Positions 52,992-63,261 of a stretch of 64,000 nt of DNA are shown piece after piece (the stretch's first letter is position 1; the number at the start of each line of letters is the position of its first letter). The position numbers and the translations under genes were made by a program. This stretch comes from Bathymodiolus brooksi (Eukaryota > Mollusca > Bivalvia > Mytilida > Modiolidae), in the NCBI GenBank assembly GCA_963680875.1, contig OY804579.1, positions 51,970,036-52,034,035 of the forward strand. The letters are read 5' to 3'. The notes under the pieces are model-generated. The model searched no databases and was not told where the DNA came from. It saw nothing but the letters and a program-made list of their open reading frames with translations.

Positions 52992-53279
52992 ATTTTCAGG
53001 GGGGGATTCAGGGGGGGGGGGGAGTGTGCACCCGGCACACGCCCCCCCCTAAAATTGGTAAAAATATGATTTTGTTGGCGTAAAATCGTGATTTTTCACA
53101 TGAAATACCCCAAAAATTTCGCACGCCCCCCCCTAAAATTGGAAAAATATGATTTTTTAGCGTAAAATCGTGATTTTTCACACGAAATACCCCAAAAATG
53201 TTCGCGCCTCCCTCTGCTCGGCGCAAATGTTTAAGTGCGCCCCCCCCTAGCTTGAAATCCTGGATCCGCCCCTGATTTA
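52992..53279. mobile_element. CAGGGG-ended hAT-like MITE, present only in duplication unit 1
   Basis: Element 52997-53274 (278 bp) starts CAGGGGGGGATTCAGG and ends CCTGGATCCGCCCCTG. The flanks are atttt / attta (5 bp). The matching site at 57800-57804 in unit 2 is empty (TACAGTCATTTTAATAATCA). Inside is a doubled CGTAAAATCGTGATTTTTCA segment. Confidence 0.9.
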
Positions 53280-53426
53280 AATAATCAACATTGCTTTAGC
53301 AGCAGTATCCTAATTGTCTGCACTCATCTTAATGAACTTCCTGGTTACATACAGTTTGGGTTCCAACTATGTTAAACTAAGTCCAGATATGATATGATGT
53401 TAATCTTTTTGTTAGCATAATAAAAA

Positions 53427-54021
53427 CCAGAGGCTCTCAAGAGCCTGTATCGTTCACCTGGTTATAAAAAAAACCAATTGGTGCTATGTAAAAATTATGT
53501 CCTGCAGTGGTAGTCATCTTGAAATTACGATCAACATAAAAAACACAAAGTTTGTAAAGGATCTTCCAATGATTGATGCACAGTTTAGGTTCAATCAGTG
53601 CAATAGCTTCAGAGAAGAATATATTTCTGTATTTTCCCCATATGGTCCTGTGTTAATACTATGACCTGTGGTGGCAGCCATCTTGGATTTCCGATCGGCA
53701 TAACAAACAGAAACTTTGTAGAGGACCTTCCAATGATCATTCCTGGGCAGTTTGGTTTCAACTGTCCAAGTGGTTTCAGAGAAGAAGCGTATTGAAACAT
53801 TTTTCCCATAGGGTCCAATGTTAAACTAAGTCCTGCCGTAGCCGCCATTTTGAATTTCACCCGGCGCACGCCCCCCCTAAAATTGGAAAAAATTATGATT
53901 TTTTTAAGTAAAATCGTAATTTTTCACACGAAATACCCCAAAAATGTTCGTGCCTCCCTCCGCTCGGCGTCATTTTTTTAAGTGCACCCCCCCTATCTTG
54001 AAAACCTGGATCCGCCCCTGG
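53427..54021. repeat. Chimeric replacement block in unit 1
   Basis: 53427-53859 is the left end of the CCAGAGGCTCTCAAGAGCC element (same start as 34676). It is joined at CATTTTGAATTTCA|CCCGGCGCACG to the right part of a CAGGGG-type MITE ending CCGCCCCTG at 54021. It replaces 57952-58185 of unit 2. Confidence 0.88.
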
Positions 54022-54549
54022 CATGTTTAAAATCTTACAGTGAAATGCCATGCTATGGAAAACACCTACTCTAAAAATAGCTCGGTCATCTCCAAGAAAT
54101 TCAGTATTTATAGGTCATGCATCAAATCCTCCATAGAGGTATTAAAATACAACTAAGTCCATCAAATTTGGGCTCAAAATAATCCCTATATATTTAACTT
54201 CTATTCCATTCAGTAGTTTTCACAATACTACAAAGTGAAAGGAACTTTTTTCTTGAAAAGGGACTACTTTCGTATATATGTTCTAAGCTCTGATTGGTGA
54301 ATTAGTGGTTTGACACCTTAATCCATTAGTTGAAGTTTCTGAGAAGGCATTTTATAAGTTACCCATGGGGTCCTAATTTGTGAAATCACATTCATGTCCA
54401 GTGGGGTTGGTGGCAATCTTGGTTTAGAGCATTCCTGATGAAGATTATTCCAGACACATACCGTGCACACTAAATTAGATATCTATGTTTTTTTAAAAGG
54501 CATTACATACAATGTATATCATTGTCCAATGGAGTCATATGTAAATTTT

Positions 54550-54748
54550 GGGGCTGTCATGGTCATGGCTTGTATTTGTACTTCTACTTGTACTTGATAC
54601 AACATTGTGTGATAAAGTTTGTCCGTGACTTGTGACATATCGGTGGTTTCTCCCGGTACTCTGGTTTCTCCACCTATAAAACTAACTGCCACGATATAAC
54701 TGAAATATTGTTGAAAGTGGCATTAAACACCATAAACCAAACCAAATC
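54550..54748 (+). mobile_element. SINE-A copy, internally deleted
   Basis: GGGGCTGTCATGGTCATGGC head joined to GTACTTGATACAACATTGTG, then core and tail TTAAACACCATAAACC. The B-box region is missing. Duplicated at 58713-58913. Confidence 0.85.
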
Positions 54749-54856
54749 TATGTAAACTACATCTATGTCCAGTGGTGGTGACAATCTTGGTTTTACAAAA
54801 AACATGTAAAACAAAACCTTTGTGTAAAACCATTCAAGAGAGATAACAATAACACA

Positions 54857-54983
54857 CATGGGTTAGGCTTAGGTTTATGGTGTTAAATGCCACTTTCAAC
54901 AATATTTCAGTTATATTGTGGCGGTCAGTTTTATTTGTAGAGGAAACCAGAGTACCCGGAGAAAAACACCGACCTGTCGCAAT
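54857..54983 (-). mobile_element. SINE-A fragment
   Basis: GGGTTAGGCTTAGGTTTATG to CACCGACCTGTCGCAA. The head half is missing. Duplicated at 59022-59148. Confidence 0.82.
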
Positions 54984-55126
54984 AACTCACATGGATCTTT
55001 GATCTAGTTCAGTAACAAATTTGAAATGATTTCAGACACCAAAATAAAATTGTTTGTACAAAATTTAACATATACCTTCATAATCTTTTACTCTTTTTGT
55101 TGTTTTTTTTTACCCTGGAACTCTGG

Positions 55127-55382
55127 GGTCGTCGTGGTCGTAATCGTATGGTAGTTGAGATTTAGAACTACCTATACAATAAGTGACTATCACCACTATT
55201 GTTGCGAGTTCGAATTCTGCTCTTGGCGAGGTGTACTCGATACAACATTATATGATAAAGTTTGTCTGTAACTTGTGGCAGGTCTGTGGTTTTCTCTAGG
55301 AACTCCAGTTTCCTCCACCAATAAAACTGACCATCACGATATAACTGAAAGTTGCATTAAACACCAAAATCCTAACCCTCTT
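55127..55382 (+). mobile_element. SINE-A copy, near full length
   Basis: GGGGTCGTCGTGGTCGTAAT to AACACCAAAATCCTAACCCT. A short deletion removes AATATTG from the 3' module. Duplicated at 59290-59545. Confidence 0.88.
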
Positions 55383-55529
55383 CTTGTTGTTTTTATAGGA
55401 TAGATTGAATGAGTCCCTGGAACTATGAGATGTAGAACAATAACAAAACAATTAGTCATTCACTACGGTAAAATGTAATTATATCACGACCATGTACACT
55501 TGTGTCTTCTTATGAATTCAATTGTTTGT

Positions 55530-55782
55530 TTGATGGCGTTTAACGCCACTTTCAACAATGTTTCAGTTATATTGTGGCAGACAGTTTTATTGGTGGAGGA
55601 AAACAGAGGACCCTGAGAAAACCACTGACCTGTCGCAAGTCACTGACAAACTTTATCACATACTGTTGTACACCTCACCCTGATCGAGATTCAAATTCAC
55701 AATATCAGTGGTGATAGGCACTGATTGCATAGGTAGTTGTAAATCCAACTACTATACGATCACGGTCACAACAGCTCCTATG
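55530..55782 (-). mobile_element. SINE-A copy, full length
   Basis: GATGGCGTTTAACGCCACTT to CGATCACGGTCACAACAGCT. Duplicated at 59694-59944. Confidence 0.88.
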
Positions 55783-55892
55783 AATTCAAATATTCATTTT
55801 CAGTCAATAGATAGAACAAGCTCAAAAAAAACAAAAGAAAAATACAATGTATATGAAATGTGATATTTTGATATCCTTGAATTTAATACGAT

Positions 55893-56372
55893 TTACATCT
55901 TTAATTTATTGGAGGTCTTTCCAGGGTCATTTTTCCTGCAAAATATTATTTGAATCTGATAATAATTCTTTAAATAATTGCATGAAAAGATATTGTGATG
56001 AGCGGACAAACTAAGAGTATCTCTGATTATCCCAGCCCCCTCTCCCTCCCCTCGATCACTTGGAAAGGGATAATTGTAAAGATTTATTCCAACATTTTTC
56101 ATAGATTGGCTATATGAAGGTGATCTTTCAGTATGTTTTTCCATGAAAAGACAGTTGATAGTGATGGTCAATAATTCCACAAATATCAACAAAACAAATA
56201 ACAACCTAAAATCATTGAACACAAAATAGAAAACCATGACATGTGACAATGGAAATCCACTTTCTGGCTTGGGAAAGACACAAAAATGTGGTTGGGCAAA
56301 ACAGTGAATGGGAACACAAAAATACCCTCTTGATACTTGGAACCCAATCTTTCTTTTAGGGCCAGCACCCAC
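55893..56372 (-). other. Unassigned 159-codon open frame (unit 1)
   Basis: MGAGPKRKIGFQVSRGYFC... with a hydrophobic stretch (VMVFYFVFNDFRLLFVLLIF). It is 480 nt without a stop but with no recognised domain. Its twin at 60048-60533 differs in a few residues and at the C-terminus. It lies upstream of the TMC start on the same strand. A chance frame is likely, but it is the longest open frame in the window apart from the gene. Confidence 0.3.
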
Positions 56373-56477
56373 ATTAATGGAACCAGAATTACACTTTCTC
56401 TTCAGTAATACTTCTTGTCTAGCCTAAAATCTCCCTATATTGCTTGATATTATAATTTCAAATGACAGTTATCTTAC

Positions 56478-56540
56478 CTTTAAAAGGTGTGTATCCACTG
56501 TAATCCTGTACTGTTATTCAATTCAACAATTGAAGTTAGT
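56478..56540 (-). other. Candidate non-coding 5' exon of the TMC gene (unit 1)
   Basis: A 63-nt segment bounded by a good acceptor (tttctttacag) and a strong donor (TTTAAAG|gtaaga) on the TMC strand. All three frames contain a stop, so it could only be untranslated. It lies 6.1 kb upstream of the ATG exon, which itself has an acceptor-like site 13 nt before the ATG. An identical candidate is at 60639-60701. Confidence 0.4.
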
Positions 56541-58712
56541 CTGTAAAGAAACAAAATTTATGACATGTATTGAAATCACTGAAATCATATACATGTACAA
56601 ATATTGATCATAAAGGCTATTATTTCAAATTATATCATATAAACAGCAGGTAAATCTGTTGTTTAAGAACCTTATTATATAAATTACATTTAAATAGGAT
56701 ACCGGTACATTACATTTGAGGGTGTCAATCTATTTTTGTATGGTCTGGTATTCAGTTCTAGAATTTCAGTTTATATTAACAACAGGTGCACATGGACAAA
56801 TAAAATTTTGGCCCCAATACACTTCCGTACAATACGCTTCCGTAATTATTGATAAAATTTTGTAACAAACATTTTAAAAGTTTATCTTATAATTCAATGT
56901 TTAAGTTCAAAAGTTTAAATTACTTTTAATTATCTTTGCAATTTGGAGAGAAACCAATTAATTACTCAGTTTTTGGAAAGTGACATGTGTTACCTAGTTA
57001 CCAAGTAACACTAACATGTCATTCATTTTAAAGCTGTTTTAATGTTAATTATTTAATATTTAAATCAATATCTCATGTTAAATTATGTCAATTTAACTCT
57101 CATCTCAAAATTTAGTACATTTAATCCTTCATATATATAAACTGTATAAACATTTGAGCAAAACAATGTTCTTTAAAGTAAGTGTCATCTCAAAATTCAC
57201 AACTTTGTAAGCAAGATAAATCTTTATTTATATTTAAAAGAAAATCAAAATTTGTAAGCAAGATAAAATTTTACTATTATATTAAAATGCAGCATATTAC
57301 TATAATAATTCTTTAATTTTAATCATGTCTATATAAAGTTCATCAGATATTTACTTAGTTTGATAGCGAATGTTTCTAACTTTAATACTTGTTTAACATT
57401 ACAGTTAAAATCCAGGTGAAATAAAGAACGGACTATAATTATTCAAACAACAATTTCCTCAATGTTTAATTATACCTGTAATTAAGTGTATGCGAACCAG
57501 GATGACACCTTTAATACATTAATGAATAAATATTTTGTCAGTTGGGAGTCTGTAATCCATGTTGAAGTTTTTTTTATTAGATTAATTTATAGCTGAGCTG
57601 TATTGTGTATGTTTACCTACAGCTTTGTCAGCTGACTATAGGCTCTTTGGTTTAATGCTCCCAAACACTTTTAAATTATTTGGCTTTCCAATATTTTGAT
57701 ATTGAACGTACTTGATGAAGGTTATTTCGTACTTGATGAAGGTTATTTCAGAAACGTGTCGCGCACAGTAAATTTGATATCTAACTTTATATTACAGTCA
57801 TTTTAATAATCAACATTGCTTTAGCAGCATTATCCCCATTGTCTGCACTCATCTTAATGAACTTCCTGGTTACATACAGTTTGGGTTCCAACTATGTTAA
57901 ACTAAGTCCAGATATGATATGATGTTAATCTTTTTGTTAGCATAATAAAAAAAGCACAGTAAACCACAAACATTTCATTTCAATTATTTTTAAAGGATCC
58001 CCAATGATCACTCTCCTGCATAGTTTGGTTAAGGTGTGAAACCACTAATTAATTTCTTTAAGGTTTTCTAGTAAATTTGTGTTTTTTCGAGCCTACCTGG
58101 CCATTTTATCTTAAGTTTAACCTTTCCAAGACCATATATTTTCTGAAACGTACATGGTTCCTCTACGTTCTGTCAAAATATCAGGGCATGTTTAAAATCT
58201 TGCAGTGAAATGCCATGTTATGGAAAACACCTACTCTAAAAATAGCTCGGTCATCCCCAAAAAATTCAGTATTTATAAGTCATGCATCAAATCCTCCATA
58301 GAGGTATTAAAATACAACTAAGTCCATCAAATTTGGGCTCAAAATAATCCCTATATATTTAACTTCTATTCCATTCAGTAGTTTTCACAATACTACAAAG
58401 TGAAAGGAACTTTTTTCTTGAAAAGGGACTACTTTCGTATGTATGTTCTAAGCTCTGATTGGTGAATTAGTGGTTTGACACCTTAATCCATTAGTTGAAG
58501 TTTCTGAGAAGGCATTTTATAAGTTACCCATGGGGTCCTAATTTGTGAAATCACATTCATGTCCAGTGGGGTTGGTGGCAATCTTGGTTTAGAGCATTCC
58601 TGATGAAGATTATTCCAGACACATACCGTGCACACTAAATTAGATATCTATGTTTTTTTAAAAGGCATTACATACAATGTATATCATTGTCCAATGGAGT
58701 CATATGTAAATT

Positions 58713-58913
58713 TTGGGGCCGTCATGGTCATGGCTTGTATTTGTACTTCTACTTGTACTTGATACAACATTGTGTGATAAAGTTTGTCCGTGACTTGTGA
58801 CATATCGGTGGTTTCTCCCGGTACTCTGGTTTCTCCACCTATAAAACTAACTGCCACGATATAACTGAAATATTGTTGAAAGTGGCATTAAATACCATAA
58901 ACCAAACCAAATC
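58713..58913 (+). mobile_element. SINE-A copy (unit 2 twin of 54550)
   Basis: Same internal deletion as its twin; differs by single bases (GGGGCCGTCATGG; TTAAATACCATAAACC). Confidence 0.85.
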
Positions 58914-59021
58914 TATGTAAACTACATCTATGTCCAGTGGTGGTGACAATCTTGGTTTTACAAAAAACATGTAAAACAAAACCTTTGTGTAAAACCATTC
59001 AAGAGAGATAACAATAACACA

Positions 59022-59148
59022 CATGGGTTAGGCTTAGGTTTATGGTGTTAAATGCCACTTTCAACAATATTTCAGTTATATTGTGGCGGTCAGTTTTATT
59101 TGTAGAGGAAACCAGAGTACCCGGAGAAAAACACCGACCTGTCGCAAT
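59022..59148 (-). mobile_element. SINE-A fragment (unit 2 twin of 54857)
   Basis: Sequence-identical truncation to its twin. Confidence 0.82.
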
Positions 59149-59289
59149 AACTCACATGGATCTTTGATCTAGTTCAGTAACAAATTTGAAATGATTTCAG
59201 ACACCAAAATAAAATTGTTTGTACAAAATTCAACATATACCTTCATAATCTTTTACTCTTTTTGTTGTTTTTTTTTACCCTGGAACTCT

Positions 59290-59545
59290 GGGGTCGTCGT
59301 GGTCGTAATCGTATGGTAGTTGAGATTTAGAACTACCTATACAATAAGTGACTATCACCACTATTGTTGCGAGTTCGAATTCTGCTCTTGGCGAGGTGTA
59401 CTCGATACAACATTATATGATAAAGTTTGTCTGTAACTTGTGGCAGGTCTGTGGTTTTCTCTAGGAACTCCAGTTTCCTCCACCAATAAAACTGACCATC
59501 ACGATATAACTGAAAGTTGCATTAAACACCAAAATCCTAACCCTC
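59290..59545 (+). mobile_element. SINE-A copy (unit 2 twin of 55127)
   Basis: Same 3' module deletion and same flanks as its twin. Confidence 0.88.
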
Positions 59546-59693
59546 TTCTTGTTGTTTTTATAGGATAGATTGAATGAGTCCCTGGAACTATGAGATGTAG
59601 AACAATAACAAAACAATTAGTCATTCACTACGGTAAAATGTAATTATATCACGACCATGTACACTTGTGTCTTCTTATGAATTCAATTGTTTG

Positions 59694-59944
59694 TTTGATG
59701 GCGTTTAACGCCACTTTCAACAATGTTTCAGTTATATTGTGGCAGACAGTTTTATTGGTGGAGGAAAACAGAGGACCCTGAGAAAACCACTGACCTGTCG
59801 CAAGTCACTGACAAACTTTATCACATACTGTTGTACACCTCACCCTGATCGAGATTCAAATTCACAATATCAGTGGTGATAGGCACTGATTGCATAGGTA
59901 GTTGTAAATCCAACTACTATACGATCACGGTCACAACAGCTCCT
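59694..59944 (-). mobile_element. SINE-A copy (unit 2 twin of 55530)
   Basis: Same boundaries as its twin, inserted before the duplication. Confidence 0.88.
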
Positions 59945-60047
59945 ATGAATTCAAATATTCATTTTCAGTCAATAGATAGAACAAGCTCAAAAATAACAAA
60001 AGAAAAATACAATGTATATGAAATGTGATATTTTGATATCCTTGAAT

Positions 60048-60533
60048 TTAATACGATTTACGTCTTTTATTGGAGGTCTTTCCAGGGTCATTTTTCCTGC
60101 AAAATATTATTTGAATCTGATAATAATTCTTTAAATAATTCCATGAAAAGATATTGTGATGAGCGGACAAACTAAGAGTATCTCTGATTATCCCAGCCCC
60201 CTCTCCCTCCCCTCGATCACTTGGAAAGGGATAATTGTTAAGATTTATTCCAACATTTTTCATAGATTGGCTATATGAAGGTGATCTTTCAGTATGTTTT
60301 TCCATGAAAAGACAGTTGATAGTGATGGTCAATAATTCCACAAATATCAACAAAACAAATAACAACCTAAAATCATTGAACACAAAATAGAAAACCATGA
60401 CATGTGACAATGGAAATCCACTTTCTGGCTTGGGAAAGACACAAAAATGTGGTTGGGCAAAACAGTGAATGGGAACACAAAAATACCCTCTTGATACTTG
60501 GAACCCAATCTTTCTTTTAGGGCCAGCACCCAC
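60048..60533 (-). other. Unassigned 161-codon open frame (unit 2)
   Basis: Twin of 55893-56372. A small indel near the C-terminus changes the end (…SNKRRKSY instead of …SNKLKM). The reading frame is otherwise kept, which recent duplication alone explains. Confidence 0.3.
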
Positions 60534-60638
60534 ATTAATGGAACCAGAATTACACTTTCTCTTCGGTAATACTTCTTGTCTAGCCTAAAATCTCCCTATA
60601 TTGCTTGATATTATAATTTCAAATGACAGTTATCTTAC

Positions 60639-60701
60639 CTTTAAAAGGTGTGTATCCACTGTAATCCTGTACTGTTATTCAATTCAACAATTGAAGTTAG
60701 T
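60639..60701 (-). other. Candidate non-coding 5' exon of the TMC gene (unit 2)
   Basis: Identical to 56478-56540, with the same tttctttacag acceptor and AAAG|gtaaga donor. If real, the gene would have two copies of this leader exon. Confidence 0.4.
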
Positions 60702-60960
60702 CTGTAAAGAAACAAAATTTATGACATGTATTGAAATCACTGAAATCATATACATGTACAAATATTGATCATAAAGGCTATTATTTCAAATTATATCATA
60801 TAAACAGCAGGTAAATCTGTTGTTTAAGAACCTTATTATATAAATTACATTTAAATAGAATACCGGTACATTACATTTGAGGGCGTCAATTCATTTTTGT
60901 ATGGTCTGGTATTCAGTTCTAGAATTTCAGTTTATATTAACAACAGGTGCACATGGACAA

Positions 60961-61331
60961 AAAAATTAAGTAAACATTTCTTGGAAATGTAAGTAAAAAG
61001 TAGGTCCTATTTAAGAGACAAACCATTTATTTATCTTGTAGGGGGAGGCTATGCTTTTTTCATCTTTCATGCCACCAATTGGTCAATTAATCTTTATTTT
61101 TTATAGATTTGGCAACATATTTTTTTTGTGGAAAAAAACCAGCCACACCCATTCTAACAGTCATTCATTAATAACAGCTGTGGCAATATTTGATCCATGT
61201 AATGACAAGAACAAACTACATTTTATATTGTATAGTTTTATTTTTATTTTTTGTATTAATATTTTAAACCAGAACATCTATGGAGCCTGATATCCATCAC
61301 TTGGTCAACATATACTCATAAATCAAACCAA
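60961..61331. other. No gene recognised
   Basis: AT-rich. The frame at 61051-61290 is low-complexity and has no domain. Confidence 0.5.
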
Positions 61332-61514
61332 TACAGTCAAACCTGCCCATATGATCACCTCTATTAAGCAGTAACTTGTATTAAAAGGTCACATTTTTCA
61401 AGTCCTGTCATGGAAAATTTCATATAAATTGAACATACTTTAAGATGTCACCTGTCTTATAAGGCCACTTTTTCTTTGTCCCAAAGGTGTTCTCTTAATA
61501 CAGGTTTGACTGTA
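61332..61514. mobile_element. CAGTCAAACCTG-type MITE, TA-flanked
   Basis: Element 61334-61512 (179 bp) has perfect 12-bp TIRs CAGTCAAACCTG / CAGGTTTGACTG and TA at both sides. It contains single copies of the blocks that are reiterated in the 12.6-kb member (CCTGCCCATATGATCACCT). Confidence 0.9.
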
Positions 61515-61684
61515 TATAATTCATGCAAAATCTTGGTTCTAAAGACCTGGCAATTTCTGAGAAGATTGAAATGTGGACAAGTTATTGGACAAATGGATAG
61601 ATTTTGGATATCAAGATATCACATATCCTGTAGGCCATGCCTGCAAAAGATTAAATAGATACAGATTATGTCATCCATAAATTT

Positions 61685-62230
61685 GGAGGCTCATATTTGC
61701 CTGTATCACTTATCTGAAAGACTGTTATTAAAGATGTATTAAACTGTTGCCTGTCATAAATTGGAATCTTCACATCACAATGCTGCTTCATGCTAAATAC
61801 AATGGCATTTCTATTGATGGTTCTTTAGAAGATTTTGATTTTCCCTTATTGTGGGCCATTTTAAATTTTGGACCGCAGGTGCATGGAAACCATAGATCTT
61901 TGAGCCTAAATTTGTACATATTTGAATCTAGATATTACAATAATGATTATGTTTTCTTAATTGTAATCTATGTTGCAGACTAAATCTGATATCATAATCA
62001 TAAGGATGCTTCATTACAAATACAAATGAATGCCCATTGCTGATACTTTTTAATACTATTTTCTCCATTGAGCATATATAAAACTTTTAGTCAGCTAGGG
62101 CTCAGACCCCACACACCTTTCATTTGTGCTAGTTTGAATCTGCACTTTACAACATGTACAATTTTATTTCCAAAACTGGTTTATCATATATTATAGTACA
62201 TGTGGAGGAATATCTCTGAAAACTCATATA
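61685..62230 (+). repeat. Relative of the 50.6-kb dispersed element
   Basis: GGAGGCTCATATTTGCCTGT, TTTTGGACC.CAGGTGCATGG, AAATTTGTACATATTTGAATC and CCATTGAGCATATA segments follow the same order as 50637-51600. It is diverged, and its right end is unclear. Confidence 0.5.
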
Positions 62231-62775
62231 TTAACTATTGTGAGTACAGGAAACATACAAACCCACTGGTAATCTAAGAGGAACTAATATTTTAGATAAG
62301 GTGAATCTAAGTCTAAATTTGTTTATTCAACCTTTTAAAAAAATCATCCATAAATATCTTTTCTTATCAAGGAAATAACTGTTATGCACTAGACCCATTC
62401 TTTATAAAACTTTTGATCAAGAATGACTAATCAATTTTCTTCTTCTTTTTATTTAGAGGAATTTATTACCATATATATAATTTGTCTCAATCAATGGCTA
62501 TACAGAACTGTAATCTGTAACCTGACTCAACAGTTATTAATTTTTTTTACACTAGTTATTAAAAAAAAATGAAAAACAAAAAAATAGCACAGTTATAACA
62601 GTTCCAGAATATAATTATGAATGATAGAAACAGAGGTAAATTCACAAAGAAGCCATTAGCAAGATTGGCCATAAATATAAAAATACTTTTTATTCTTTTT
62701 TAGAAATAATTACTTCTAATGTCTTTGATATACAAGCAAGATTAATTAAGTCTTCCATTCCACTCAAGAAACATA
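62231..62775. other. No gene recognised
   Basis: AT-rich intergenic sequence. Confidence 0.5.
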
Positions 62776-62936
62776 TCCATTGAAACCTGTCTAAACCAGA
62801 CCTCCTTAATGGAACCAGACTTTGTGTTCGGAATAGACAGGTGATCAGTTTATACAGGTTATTCAAACAAAGATTTCCTACATTAGGACTTTATTTTTAA
62901 GGTTTATGCAGGATTCCGTATCACTGTATAATAAAC
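62776..62936. mobile_element. AAACCTGTCTAAAC-type MITE
   Basis: TGAAACCTGTCTAAACCAGA, GGAATAGACAGGTGATCAGT, TTTATACAGGTTATTCAAAC and TCCGTATCACTGTATAATAA follow the order of the 32.7-kb member. Confidence 0.72.
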
Positions 62937-62992
62937 CTTCAAATTATTTAGTATGTAATATCTGATAACTTTAACTAGTAAGAGAAAAAAAA

Positions 62993-63261
62993 GTAGGGTT
63001 AGGTTTAAGGTGTCTTAACACAACTTTCTACAATATTTCAGTTATAACGTGGTGATCAGTTTTATTGCCAGAGGAAACAGAAGTACCCGGAGAAGAGCAC
63101 CAACCTGCAGCAAGTCACTGACAATATTTATCGCATAATGTTGTATCGAGTTTACCTCGCCTGAGCAAGGTTCGAACTCACAACCTTAGTGGTGATAGGC
63201 ACTGATTGCATAGGTAGTTATAAATCCAACTATCATACAATCACGACCATGATGATCCCTA
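62993..63261 (-). mobile_element. SINE-A copy, full length
   Basis: GGGTTAGGTTTAAGGTGTCT to CGACCATGATGATCCCT on the plus strand, with B-box-like AGGTTCGAACTC. Confidence 0.88.

Larger units (their letters stand above)
51995..56800 (+). repeat. Tandem segmental duplication, unit 1
   Basis: Runs from TTTTGGCCCCAATACACTTC (about 51998) to CAGGTGCACATGGACAAA (about 56800). Unit 2 follows directly at high identity. The offset is 4808 at the left and 4161 at the right because unit 1 carries a 278-bp transposon (52997-53274) and a 595-bp replacement (53427-54021) absent from unit 2. Confidence 0.95.
56800..60960 (+). repeat. Tandem segmental duplication, unit 2
   Basis: Direct copy of unit 1 starting at TTTTGGCCCCAATACACTTC (56806) and ending CAGGTGCACATGGACAAA (60960). 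It lacks the 52997 MITE and keeps 57952-58185, which looks like the older state. Differences elsewhere are scattered single bases and tiny indels. Confidence 0.95.

Noticed and set aside
55893..60533. The two 159/161-codon open frames as a duplicated gene
   Set aside because: No recognisable domain, and conservation between twins is explained by recent duplication. Kept only as low-confidence open frames.
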